From: Haemaphysalis longicornis
Lineage: Eukaryota > Arthropoda > Arachnida > Ixodida > Ixodidae
Length of the DNA stretch: 64,000 bases
Reading direction: 5' to 3'
NCBI GenBank assembly: GCA_013339765.2
Contig: CM023450.1
Coordinates: forward strand, 102,178,244-102,242,243
Position 1 is the stretch's first letter. Each line of letters starts with the position of its first letter. The notes beneath the pieces are model-generated. The model saw only the letters and a program-made list of their open reading frames with translations. It had not been told where the DNA came from and ran no database searches. This document shows, one piece after another, positions 24,876 through 35,424 of the stretch. Made by a program: the position numbers and the translations under genes.

Positions 24876-25444
24876 TTGAACGAATAAGCTGCACCAGTAT
24901 GGGATCCTGGCACTGAAATTCTTATCAAATCTCTCGAACTCGTTCAAAACAATGCTGCGCGATTTATTACAGGCAATTGCAGTAGAGTATCCAGTATAAC
25001 AGCCATGAAAAATACTTTGCATTTGCCTCAGCTCGCCCATCGTCGTCAGTATTTTCGTCTTTGTTTATTTCATAGAATTTCCTATCACAATTCATACTTA
25101 CATTCCATCTAGGTTTCTGCGCTTTCATATGTTTCTTCCCGCATTGATCACCGTCAAAAAGTTGCAATCATGTCCTGTCGCACAAAATCTTGTTCTCAGT
25201 CTTTCATTCCTCGCACAGCATATGGCTGGAACCACCTTCCCGAACCAATCGCCGTCATTGAAAACCATCACCAGTTTCGCATAACTTTAGCTAACATTGT
25301 TACTTTAGGAACCACAAAGACCTGTTATACACTACATTTTTGCTGCATTGTATGATCTCTTCTTTTTGTGTGTTTGTAACCCCACTCCCCTCTGTAACGC
25401 CTCTGGCCTTGAGGCTAAAACAAATGAAATGAAATGAAATGAAA
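24876..25444 (+). pseudogene. CR1/L2-like non-LTR retrotransposon, 3' end of the reverse transcriptase ORF
   Basis: One plus-strand frame reads almost without break from 24876 to the stop at 25353-25355. It contains AAPVWDPGTE, then LELVQNNAARFITGN, TAMKNTLHLPQLAHRR, LCLFHRI, and finally SFIPRTAYGWNHLP. This is the usual order in the C-terminal part of CR1-like LINE proteins (…Y..VWDP…LE.VQ..AARF…L.L..L..RR…F..LFH…PRT…WN.LP). Two in-frame stops (TAA at 24885, TAG near the middle) show it is dead. The 3' end is the pentamer tail GAAATGAAATGAAATGAAA, as expected for this clade. The element is strongly 5'-truncated. Confidence 0.85.
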
Positions 25445-26210
25445 GTGCGCAATTCTGACCTTTATAAGAGTAATTAACAAAATTAGCAAGGTTGATGTAG
25501 ACTGCTGGAAGGGCTGGCAAAATTCCCCTTTAAACTTGCTGTTGAAATCGCGAGGTGGTGGATGCTATCGTCAACATTTCTGTTGTATCGCGGATGAATT
25601 TGTAAATCACAAGATGTTGGAGCACGCGCCCGAAGCTTCTAGCATGTAATCTCAAAATTATTTGTGGTCAGCTTGCTGAGTACGCTGTTAATGCGAGTAC
25701 GCTTTTAATGGCCAGTTGAGCGAGAAAGATGACGTTCGGGGTCCAGAGCCTGTAGAAGCGAAATGGGTCTTACGCTACCTTTTTATCCCTTCCCTCGCAA
25801 AATCCGACTCCAAATTTTTATGAAACATACACACGTCATTCAATCAAATTCTCATGTGCTGGGACTGGTGAAACTTCGTGCGAGCCCCAACACTCACACC
25901 ATGTTACATATCCAGCGGGCGCCACATAGGGGCAGATGTGTATTGGCCGACACTTACCCCCGGCTGAAATGGCCCATTCCGCCTGGGCATGCGCAAGACA
26001 CATTCAAAGCAGAGAATTCGGCGGTTAGCTGAGACTGCGCCTTTAGGAGTCCGGCGCAAGCGAACGGCGCAACAGCCAGTAGCGGACCAAGCTACTCTGC
26101 GAGACAGTACGTACTGTTCCGCTATGAAGTCTGAAGCGTCTACCTTGGCGGCGGCCGCAACCTCGGAACATGCAGCGTGTAGCCTGGGATGACGTATCAC
26201 GTCATTACGC
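25445..26210. other. DNA between two LINE fragments
   Basis: An 89-codon plus-strand frame (25763-26032) contains HIQRAPHRGRC but no domain that I can name. It may be an upstream decayed part of the next LINE or an unrelated repeat. Confidence 0.35.
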
Positions 26211-26225
26211 ACCGCTATCTTCCAT

Positions 26226-26583
26226 CGATCCCAACTGCTAATTTAAAATGCCACCAGGGCTTTCCAAGCGGGTAGAAGCAATTCTACATCGCATGCGGTT
26301 GAATGTCGCATACACGCGCAACTTCCTCTTTAAGATAAAACAGGCTACGTCACCACTCTGCCCACACTGTGATGTGCGAGAAACCCTGCAGCACCTGCTC
26401 TGTGAATGTGCTCGATTCAGTGCTCAAAGAGTGTTCCTCGCAGTGGCTTTGGGACTGCCGCTTTCCGTGGACATCAGCTAAAGGACGTTTTAGGACCATG
26501 GGCTTGTCCCAAACGTGATTTACGGGCTACCAAAGCTCTGATAGAGTACCTGCTACACACGGGTCTAGACCATTCGCTCTGAA
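26226..26583 (+). pseudogene. I/Jockey-type non-LTR retrotransposon, C-terminal fragment
   Basis: The frame with ATG at 26248 encodes MPPGLSKRVEAILHRMRLNV, then YTRNFLFKI and a zinc knuckle, C38-x2-C41-x7-H49-x4-C54 (CPHC…LQHLLCEC). This combination is typical of the C terminus of I/Jockey/R1-like ORF2. An in-frame TAA lies just before the ATG (NC*FKM). A frameshift near 26477 moves the rest into another frame, which reads LKDVLGPWACPKRDLRA and EYLLHTGLDHSL before its stop near 26581. The upstream polymerase and RNase H parts are missing. Confidence 0.75.
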
Positions 26584-26589
26584 TAACTC

Positions 26590-28640
26590 GCCGTTTCTGT
26601 GCGCATCAAGTTCTAGAACATCATCGCCATCATCTTCATCACGCCATCAACTGGCATAGCAAGTTAGGCATTTTAGCCCAGCTAACGTCGCCGTACTTTA
26701 TTAAAGATCGTTCTCCCTCTCTCTCTCTCTGTCTCGGCATTACCGAAATTGGGCCATCTATGCCATTGTAGCGAGGACTCCCTGAAACCTAACTCGACAC
26801 ATTACTCGCAGTCCAAAACTCAAAAGAATACTCGGAGTCATTGGGTTGAGCACTAATGCTTCAGTATTTACAACTCATAAAGAGAGCTTAAGTGTCCTCA
26901 GAATTATTAAGGCGTAGCATTCTTTGCCGAGCACCTCGACAGCCAGGAACATGTAACGCCCTGCATTTCCTCAAAAATGCAGGTCTGGCAGAAGTTCCAC
27001 TTGTAATCGTTATAATAGTGTAAATGGAGACAATTGGCTGAACACAATTTTGAAGAACCAAGAAATAAGAAAAATAGAAAAAAAAAATCACGAAAAGCGG
27101 CGAACACACTGGTATGTTTTAGTTCCTGCCTCTATTGCGTCAGTCCTACCCACACTGTGTCACTGCGATTTTTTTCTTGAAAAACGTATCCCTGGTTTGA
27201 ATGGAGCCGAACGAGTCACCAAACGGTTGCTTTTTGAGGCTAAACTAAGTAGCACTTTGCCTTCACGGCCCCCTTAAAAACGAATGAACCCTACCAAAGA
27301 GAACTCTGATTACAGAGAGTGGCATTCTGGGGCAATTCGCAATGGTGAATGCCCCTGCGTCTGAACACGTCCGGATTCGCTTAAACCGACTATTGGCTTG
27401 GCTTGGCTATTGGCTGGGCTTGAAGGTAAGATAAATATCACTTCTTGTACGTACCTGAACGCTGTGTACTACATGTAATTGGGACATCAGTGGCAGGTAA
27501 CAGAACCAGCCCCTTGATCGACAGGGCTTCACTTTAACGATAGAGGTGTGTCTTTGGGCATGGGGGTAACCTCTAAAAACTCAGCAATACAATCGTATAA
27601 AAAAATAAAGAAGTGGAGATGTTTTCTTGCGTTTTATATGTCGGAGCTTTTTTTCCTCCCCTACGGAGCAGAGTTATTTGGGAGCCATCTGAGGAGAAAG
27701 AGGTAGAAATAGAAACAGACGTAGAGTATGGAGAGCAGAGACAGACACCCGGTATTTCCGAAAGCCAAGCGGGAGCAACAGACGGCCGCGAGAGATGGGC
27801 GGCCTTGGTTAAAACGTGTCCTCACATACGTACACGTACACGCACATACGCACAGACAAAAAAAAAGGGAGAGTGATACTATATGCGTGCCGCCTCCGGA
27901 GAGCGGTGCATCGGCGGTTGCGGCGTCATTTCCTGCGGACTCGGTTCGCGCGCCGCGCCGGTGTTTCCCGGCATGTTGGTACGTCTTGTGTGTCTGTGTG
28001 CAGCGGCAGCGTCGTCGTCGTCTCGGATCTTCCGGCCCACAGTCGTGGTAGCGGTGGCCAGTTTCCCTGATTGCCATTGGCTGATCGATATACGACCGAC
28101 CCCCTCCCCCCGAAACCGCTTCTTCCCTTGCACCCCGCGGAAGCAGCCTCTGGCGTCATGGTGTGGTCGGCGCCGTTTTGATGGCTCCGGCTATGAAACC
28201 TGTACGCACTGGTGGCCTGCCGGCCCCCTGGCCTCCCCTTCCTCCGCGTGCGCGGACAATGATAATGGCCGCTCGTTACTTATTTACGGTGGCTGCGGGG
28301 AAGTCTCCTCCGCTCTCTGTCTGGCTGCTCTACCATGACCACGCGCGCACGTTTCTTGCACTTGTTACCCAACTTCTTTGCTTTCCGTCTCCACTCGTAC
28401 TGCACTTATTGCCCGCATCCTGCATTCAACAACGGCCGCCCTTCCTCCTAACCGTGCCCTCAACCTGCCCTTTATTTGCTCCTTTCTTGTGTTTCGATTG
28501 CTCCTCTTGCTCCGCAATAATTTGCCCTTTTCGCTCCCGGCCTGTCTGCATGGTATGCAGCAATTCCGGGCAGGTTGCCATTGCCCCAAAAAAAACGGCG
28601 TTATTTTTTTTCTTCACGCGTGGAATGGTTTGGTGATGAT
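26590..28640. other. unassigned DNA, GC-rich in its second half
   Basis: A CT tract at 26708-26731 may belong to the LINE 3' end. From 27880 to 28230 the sequence is CpG-rich. A 151-codon plus frame (27883-28338) and a 157-codon frame (28163-28636) overlap each other and minus-strand frames; none has a domain. No exon could be supported. Confidence 0.4.
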
Positions 28641-28643
28641 TAC

Positions 28644-28644
<1 letters not shown>

Positions 28645-28718
<74 letters not shown>
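28645..28718. repeat. (TA)n microsatellite
   Basis: About 37 uninterrupted TA units. Confidence 0.97.
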
Positions 28719-28721
<3 letters not shown>

Positions 28722-28999
28722 TATCGATAATAAAATGATAACTATTACATGGTACCACTGATAAATGTTCAACTACGGAATTTCCAAATTGCCAACTATT
28801 TCAAATTCTTGTACTAAGTGCCTTGCTTCGCTGTCAGCGCCTGGTAAGCGAATATCTGTCATAGTTTAATTACGCTCAAATGAGTACCATTGGTCCAAGA
28901 TGAGTCTGTTTACTCCTGGGCACATCGTCGTAAGGTCTTACGCGTTCTTCCATCTACGCACGTTCATGACAGCCAGCAGCAGTGCCTACGGGAGCGTGG

Positions 29000-29265
29000 G
29001 AAATCAGCTACGAGAAGCGCCGAAACATGCAAGCGGCCTGTCTTCCCACTCTTCTTTAGGGACCAGATATCACACGCTTGCCTACTCCCTAGAGAAGGCA
29101 AGCGTGGCAGGGGGCGGCAGAAAGTTAGATGGGCGGATGAGATCAAGAAGTTTGCGGGAATAAATTGGCCACAGTTAGCACAGGACCGGGGTAATTGGAG
29201 ATCTATGGGAGAGGCCTTTGCCCTGCAGTGGGCGTAGATAGGCTGTTGATGATGATGATCACAAT
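29000..29265 (+). pseudogene. RTE-like non-LTR retrotransposon 3' end
   Basis: The plus-strand frame ending at 29237 finishes with GKRGRGRQKVRWADEIKKFA, then INWPQLAQDRGNWR and EAFALQWA. The pattern GR-x-RWADEI…W…AQDR..WR…EAF..QW is the familiar end of an RTE-like LINE ORF2. It is followed by a short (GAT)n tail, GATGATGATGATC, as expected for that clade. Upstream of about 29000 the coding frame is lost. Only the last 60-80 residues remain. Confidence 0.75.
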
Positions 29266-29269
29266 GTAT

Positions 29270-30505
29270 CCCTTTGTAAAAATGTCTCGTGATTGGCCGG
29301 TGCTTCCGTCTTGCGTCGTGACGCCTTAGAAGCGTTTTGATTTCCCTAACCAATGCTGCGGCCAATAACGAACTTGCTTTCGCGCATATGGCATTTTATT
29401 ATTCCTATGTTTCTTATTCCGAGGCTTCGCACGTCCGGGCCTCACCAGAAGCTGCGTCGGCAAGCAGGGAACCGGGGCACGCTAGCGTCACGTAATAGGA
29501 TGATAGGGTTGGGTTGGATAAGAGGGTCGGGTTTTAATGCAAACAAAAGCACATAATTATGATCGATGTTAGCGGGTTGGGGGCCACCAGCTTGGTTTAT
29601 GAGGTGGTATGTGAGATGTTCGGTGGGGTGCGTGTTGGACTGTAGCTCCGGAGGACGTCGAAATGAAGACGTATGAGTTTATTTTGTGGTGCGAGGTGTA
29701 TGCACCACCACGCACGGTAGATGAAACGAAGTGAAGTAAGTGCGCAAACGCAACGGGGGTTGTATGCACGTACAAGGGAACAACCACTTTTACGAGCGTA
29801 CCTTTATTGGAGTCTGTCCTCAGCCTCAAACTGGAAAAGTGGTTGATTCCCAGTTTGTCACAGTCTTGCCTGGTATGAAGTCGGATGACCTGCAGGCTAT
29901 ACTAAGCGGTGACGTCACATAAAGCTCCGACCAATCGAAAGTGGTTGCAAACAGCAGAGAGTTATATGAACTTCTGGCCGCGATACCGAACGTGAGCGGA
30001 GGTACCCCGCAGAGCCGAAAACGGAGACTCGTACGTGCTCACCCGACTTCGCGAGGAGCAGTAAATTACGTTACGTCACGGCATAAAAAAAATGCTAATC
30101 GATATAAAACTGCTCCCTGTAACAGCTGTACCAAATGCCCACATACACGACGAAATAATTCGCGCAGTGTAACTAGTTCGGCTGGCTGCCTAATTGCTAA
30201 TGAGGAACGGTACACACAGTGAGAAATCAAGTAAGCGTGGGGGATGCGACGTGTGTCCTAGTTATTTGTCCAGGTCATCGGTGTTTCTGGTTTCGCAGTG
30301 CTTGCCATAAGCATTAAACATACGCAAGGTCTGTGTTCTCATACCATTAGTCTTTGCCTTGTATATGTTACGACCTCTTTTGCAGGCGTTCGAAATGTGT
30401 GCCAGCTTTTTCGTTTCCCTGGCTTTTTTCACGCTGTATGTGCGTACAAGATCTGGAACACTGTTCCCTTCTTCCTGGTCGTCCTTTTTGTGCCCCTTCC
30501 GCGAG
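29270..30505. other. unassigned DNA
   Basis: A 60-codon plus frame (29740-29922) includes DSQFVTVLPGMKSDDLQAIL, which looks protein-like, but no family came to mind and no splice context is clear. The rest is empty to my eye. Confidence 0.4.
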
Positions 30506-30509
30506 TGCG

Positions 30510-30521
30510 CGCGCACGCACG

Positions 30522-30591
<70 letters not shown>

Positions 30592-30592
30592 A
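30510..30592. repeat. (CA)n microsatellite
   Basis: GCAC units passing into about 30 CA units. Confidence 0.95.
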
Positions 30593-30762
30593 TGTTCGTG
30601 CGTGTGTGTATATGTGTGCATGCGTGTGTTTATTTATTTATTCGTGCGCCATAGTACTTTTTATGGCGACAGTCTTTAGCGCCCCATTCTGCGAAAAACC
30701 GCCGTCATTGCTGTCCGGTACCGGAAAAAGCCGTCGCTGTAAAGAATGAATAAAAATTACAT

Positions 30763-30838
30763 TTGAGTTCACACGGGATTTGAACCTGTGTCTCCAGAGT
30801 AAAAAGCTGAGTGCGTTACCACTGCTGTAACTTCTCCC
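30763..30838 (-). repeat. tRNA-like sequence (SINE head or tRNA pseudogene)
   Basis: On the minus strand a box A-like TTACAGCAGTGGTAACGC (30830-30813) is followed by a near-canonical box B, GGTTCAAATCC (30786-30776), at normal tRNA spacing. The anticodon loop position reads CTTTTTA (lysine-like). The T stem pairs at four of five positions, but the acceptor arms (GGAGAAG and GTGAACT) do not pair, so a working tRNA is unlikely. A tRNA-derived SINE head is the simplest reading. Confidence 0.5.
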
Positions 30839-30844
30839 GTTGTC

Positions 30845-31500
30845 AGTGAGGGGACAAAAATTAGAATAGTTCACGTGCCGCGTGACACGTGAACGTGACG
30901 GCAGTGGGGTGCAACAGGTACATCCCAGCCGCGCAGAACTCCGATTCTGGCGAGAGAGACAAACATGTTACAGACTCGTAAGCATTAGGATGTTCTTAGG
31001 GCCTCCACCCCGTGAGGGGCATACTTAGTACAAGATGCCTTGGTTCTGGGGAAGCTATGGCGTGAAGTGTTACCAGTCTGCTTGTTGAAGTAATCGAACC
31101 AAACGAGAAAGAAACGAAGGCGAAAAAAGGAACACAAACACGACAGGCATCAGCCTGTCAAAGCAATCCTCGCAAAAGAGACAAAGCAACGAGAGCAAAA
31201 AAAAAAAGTGACGAAAATGCAGTGAGCAGTGAAGACGTCTTTGAGAAGTATCATTAGGCTTTCGCCTTCAATGCTTGTAGGCACACGTAAGTGCCCGAGG
31301 TTGTTTTAAAGTAAAGCTTTACTACTTTCGTCAGCGATTTCGCGGAGGATGCGCAAGGTGACCTTCTGACCGGAGACACACCCCCGGAGACACACCCCTC
31401 GAAGCGAAGCGGTTGTGATTGGCGGGAGAGGAAAAGGAAAGGAAAGGCACTGAGGATATTTTGAGCTCGGCAGGGAGCTCACCTGCATACAACCCAGTTA
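30845..31500. other. unassigned DNA
   Basis: No gene recognised. The part from about 31300 may be the 3' untranslated part of the minus-strand LINE fragment that follows. Confidence 0.4.
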
Positions 31501-31514
31501 CCCAGTGCAGGGAA

Positions 31515-31577
31515 GGGAAGTAGAGAGAGAGAGAGAGAGGAGAGAGAAGAGAGAGAGAGTCAGTCAGTCAGTCAGTC
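31515..31577. repeat. (GA)n then (GTCA)n microsatellite
   Basis: GA-rich run to about 31558, then five GTCA units. Confidence 0.9.
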
Positions 31578-31626
31578 CTAGGAAGCTGTCAGTCCAGGCA
31601 CATCAGTTCGGGCACTGCACTCCGGG

Positions 31627-31828
31627 CTACAGCCGCTGCGTGAGGCCGGTCGTCTCCGGGTAATGAAGCAGACGGGCGAAGACTTCACGTTGGGCTGCCG
31701 CAGGTCCCTTCGGGAACAGAAGGTCCTCCATGCCGGCGCTGGGAAGGCCTAGACGCTGGAGCGCTCGGTGGAGCTCTACTCTTGGGCCCGCGTGGTGGGG
31801 GCGAACGGCTTTGAGACATGGTCGGCAA
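31627..31828 (-). pseudogene. non-LTR retrotransposon C-terminal fragment, minus strand
   Basis: The minus-strand frame ending with the stop at 31629-31627 reads CLKAVRPHHAGPRVELHRAL, then QRLGLPSAGMEDLLFPKGPA, then REVFARLLHY and TGLTQRL. This matches my memory of the C-terminal tail of an I/Jockey-type tick LINE, downstream of the zinc knuckle. Compare LGLPLS…LKDVLGPW…LIEYLLHTGL at 26440-26581, evidently a related protein. About 65 residues remain. The microsatellite at 31515-31577 would lie in its 3' untranslated region. Confidence 0.65.
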
Positions 31829-31834
31829 TACAGC

Positions 31835-32800
31835 TAAATCAAAGATTAACCAAGCGCAACTAAGACTCAACTAGACTAAGCCAAGCTTTTGCATTGCATA
31901 TCCAAGGCCAGCGTAACTAAGCCACAGCCTTTCTTTTTTTTTTTTGCCTTAGCAGCAGGTCGATCACGGGAAAGGTGCGCGGGCGGAGGAATCGGAGAGT
32001 CGACCTAATAGCCCAGCGAATATCCCGAAACATTTTCAAGTGCACAGGAAGGGCTGCCAACAGGCTGGCTGCGTGGTTAGAGCAGCTCGCCGGAGGAAAC
32101 GTGTTGTGTAGCGAAAGTTTACACCTCAGCTGTCACCAGTATATCTAGCACTCTAACTGCATCGTTCTCAAATACAAATGGCCCCATTTCTTCATCTATT
32201 GATGTACCCTCGCCCCAAAACACCGAGCACAGGACCATAGAATAAAACGTTTAAAGCGACCGCTATCTCCAATATTGCTATTATATTATTATCAACTGTA
32301 CCAATACTCCCTGGCGCAAAAGTGAATTAGTAGTTCGTAAATTAGCATCAACTTTAAGCCGGAATGGAAGTGAAACAGATTATGGCATTGTTTTATTCCC
32401 CTATAGAAATTTATTAACATTTTTTCCAGTGCAAATTGGCCTATTGAACCGCACATTCACTACGTAACAATAGTTCGGCGAATATATGTTTGAATTATAT
32501 ACGCTGCAGCCGTATTTAGGCAATTATTGACCTATGGTTTTTCGGCCTCATGAAATATGTCGTCTAGTTCAATTAAGGCTTCCAAGTTTGTCTTGCTTTA
32601 TTGCCCATATAATTATTCTAAGTTTGTCATATGTTGCTAGCCATACAATATTTTGGTAGCAGTACAAAGAGTGCAGTGGTATGTAAAATACGCAAATTTT
32701 CTTATTCAGTTATGCAAAATGAGGTGTTCACTTGAAAACTGACGCAAGTTTAACACTTCTGAACGCAGTTATCGCGGCCGAAGGCAAAAACTATGCCCGG
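31835..32800. other. unassigned AT-rich DNA
   Basis: A tRNA-like fragment with only a box A (GCGTGGTTAGAGCAG, about 32069) is present. Otherwise nothing recognised. Confidence 0.45.
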
Positions 32801-32809
32801 AGTCTTTAA

Positions 32810-33601
32810 AGGGACCCTGCAACACTCTTTGAGCAGTGCAAGTAAACCTGCGCGACGTTTAGATTACACTGCCAGGAATACCTGAGCCAAATATTACACG
32901 TGCACGTGAAGCGGTGAGAGCGCAAATCGATGTGAAAGACGCGGAAAAACCAACCGCTCTCTCTTCAGTTGTCCTCATTATGCAACCTCTGGCATGGCCT
33001 AAGGGACGTCACATAGGCTATGGCTGCCCGATCGGCTGTCACTGGTCAACTTCGCGGCTAGATTCTCCCATTTCCGTCGTCGTCATAGCTGTGTACGAAC
33101 CTCTTGTATGCCGGAACCTGTAGGCACAGTTTTGCCGTTTCTTTTGTGTTTTGAGTGCGCGCGGAGTTTTAGTGATTAGCTCAATACTTCCCTTTCAACG
33201 GGAACACTCGACTACAAACGTTTATTGCTTCAAAAACGCCCTACCAGCCCGAGCGCGTACTTGCGAGCAGGCACCCATGCCTGCTTTTTTGTGGCACCAG
33301 ACCGGAAATAGGCCCCTCCGCGTTGCGGAGAAAAGGAGAAAACTACCCGGCATGTGGTATATCGAAGGCCGCCGAAGAGAACGCCGCGAGCCGCCCCCCT
33401 CTCTGGGAGAGAGCGCGCAGCTTTCGTCGCGTTGTCCGCGGTCGAGTTGAGAGGGAACGATTATGCGCAATTTCTCATCGCGCGTAGTTTCGTTAATTGT
33501 GAACGGTTTTTCATAATTCTTGCGGGAGGAGATTTCTGGTACAATAGACTTTATCCCAAAATACATTACCAGTAGTCGATGGCAAGTGTTGCAGGGTCCC
33601 T
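32810..33601. mobile_element. non-autonomous DNA transposon with TTAA target duplication, 792 bp
   Basis: Perfect 17-bp terminal inverted repeats, AGGGACCCTGCAACACT (32810-32826) and its complement (33585-33601), are directly flanked by TTAA on both sides (32806-32809 and 33602-33605). TTAA duplication is the hallmark of piggyBac-type transposition (family knowledge). The interior holds only short frames of up to 114 codons, without a transposase domain, so it needs a helper transposase. It lies 52 bases from the next transposon. Confidence 0.8.
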
Positions 33602-33657
33602 TTAATGAAAGTCTGTCTTTGTTTCACATTTTTCAGCCTTCCGTCAAGCTATATCTA

Positions 33658-34767
33658 TAGTTAAACTTGGATGTAACGAAGTAGACAGAAGTTCGCAATC
33701 ATTCGTTACATCCAGGTTTTCGTTACATGCAGGTTTCGAGTTAAGGCTCGCGGGAATTAAGCGGAAACGAAGCCAAAATGCTAGAAATCAGTGACGGCTA
33801 AGTACCCTTCGTGGATTTATTTCACAGCAAAAAAACTGCCTAAGTTGCGCCTCATGCGTCCGCACGAGCTTAGGCACTACACTGCGCTCCGAGAAGCAGG
33901 TTCCCCTATCCCCATATTAACAAACGTAACTTAAGTATCACTTGTGCCTTTTTACACTTATCGGCACCTTAACGCGTTACAAAGAACCAAACGTGTGCTG
34001 AAAGGGTGCCTTTTTGCGAACTTGATGCTCTTTACCGCCCTCAAGATGGTTGAGAAGGTGCTAGCTGTGACACTATACCAGGCGGCAACATTCTTCTTTG
34101 TGGCCAGTGGAGACGGCATTTAAAATTCTGCGCTTTTCTTGAAAAAAAAAAAAAAAACACGACTTTTTTTTTTATAGCAGCAGCACTCATTTCCGACGAA
34201 CCAATACCACGGACAGAACTGGAGACGCGCGACTACACGCCGACAGGACAGCCTAGCACCTCAAAATTTAAGTCTGGAACCGAAGCCGCACTGACACGTG
34301 GAAACGCACGGTAGTTTGCGGTGCCGGTAAAAAAAAAAAAAAGAAAACGGGGAGGGTAGTTTTTCTTGCTAGCTGGTGCGGTGTCACGCTACACAAGCAG
34401 AACCAAAAGTGACTGCTACGTTAGCCACGGGATGGTGCTAGCCCCTCGTCTTATCATCGTCGTTATTATCGGAACAAATTCAGTGTTTAGGCAATTAAAG
34501 GCGTTTTAATTGCTTCTGGCTCCTTACGGCAGGCCTAGTATTCGCTAAATTCGCTAATTTCTGTGATCGATTTTTTAGTAAAAATGCAAAAAAGCAATGA
34601 CTGATCAGCTCGCCGACTTCATTACATCAAGGTTAACTGCCGCGCCGTTTCATTGCTTAGAGGTCGCAAACACATGGGCTGCAGAGGGGGCGGCAATGGG
34701 GAATTGAAAAACTTCGTTAAATCCAGGGATTCGTTACACGGAGGTTCGTTATACCCAGGTTTAACTG
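33658..34767 (-). mobile_element. pogo-like (Tc1/mariner superfamily) DNA transposon, internally decayed, 1110 bp
   Basis: Terminal inverted repeats of 23 bp match at 19 positions. The right end read inward is CAGTTAAACCTGGGTATAAC, the left TAGTTAAACTTGGATGTAAC. TA dinucleotides flank both ends (33656-33657, 34768-34769). TTCGTTACATCCAGG-like words are repeated inside both ends. The minus strand keeps a helix-turn-helix relic. The full element of this class is about 2-3 kb, so this copy has lost the catalytic part. Confidence 0.75.
33958..34150 (-). pseudogene. pogo/Tigger-type transposase N-terminal helix-turn-helix relic
   Basis: The minus-strand frame from ATG at 34119 to the stop at 33958 encodes 53 residues and contains NVAAWYSVTASTFSTILRAV. 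This resembles the CENP-B-type N-terminal helix-turn-helix of pogo transposases (consensus …VA..FGI..STLSTILK…). Just upstream, in a frame shifted by one, is EKRRILNAVSTG, which fits the preceding helix (…EK..IL..VE.G…), so a frameshift separates them. No DDE catalytic part is visible. Its location inside TA-flanked pogo-like ends supports the call. Confidence 0.55.
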
Positions 34768-34769
34768 TA

Positions 34770-35335
34770 CTGGATGATTGATTCGCCCTTTAGCTTACCC
34801 TGGAGCGCACGCACACATGTCCCACCGGCACTGAGCGATCGAGCGCAGGTGAAGCAGCCGTCTCACCCTCGCTTTGTCACGTGGAAGCGCAGCGGCGCTG
34901 CTCAGAGAGAGCGAAGCGATAAGAAGAGCGTGCACTCGTGCCCTACTAGCAATGCGATGAATGACCTTGAAACATGTAGCGTAGTAGAGCTTTCGGTCTA
35001 ATAAGTTTACGGGGAGGCGGCAGGAGATGGGGCTGGGCCGTTTTCAAAAGCCTGTTTACGTTCTTTTCCCTGCTCCTCGCCACCCTCCACCGGGTGCAAA
35101 CGCACAAACACGCATTATCAGCCACATTCCGCCAGTCACCGACCGCAGTGTTCGTAAGGAGAGGTTGTTGTACAGGCACTTACCACCAGGAGGAAAAGGA
35201 AAGGATTCAAGTCCATCTTTGGGACGAGTTTCAGGCGCTAAGACAAACGCCATCGCACTGAGAACACCTGAGAAGAAGGCGTCTCAACCGGCTCAATCCT
35301 ACCTATATTATTCATTTCCAAGGGCACCTAAAATG
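34770..35335. other. unassigned DNA
   Basis: A 138-codon plus frame (35027-35443) runs into the GAAA microsatellite and has no domain. No gene supported. Confidence 0.45.
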
Positions 35336-35337
35336 AT

Positions 35338-35338
35338 T

Positions 35339-35417
<79 letters not shown>

Positions 35418-35420
35418 AGA
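35338..35420. repeat. (GAAA)n microsatellite
   Basis: About 20 GAAA units. Purine on one strand throughout, so able to form triplex. Confidence 0.95.
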
Positions 35421-35424
35421 AAGT

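Noticed and set aside
27883..28636. CpG-rich block with 151- and 157-codon frames, considered as a gene 5' end
   Set aside because: No TATA, no convincing exon, no domain, and the frames overlap each other in different phases.
28378..28758. Ile-Tyr repeat frames on both strands
   Set aside because: Translations of the TA microsatellite.
32050..32110. tRNA-like GCGTGGTTAGAGCAGCTCGCCGG
   Set aside because: Box A only; no box B at the right distance.
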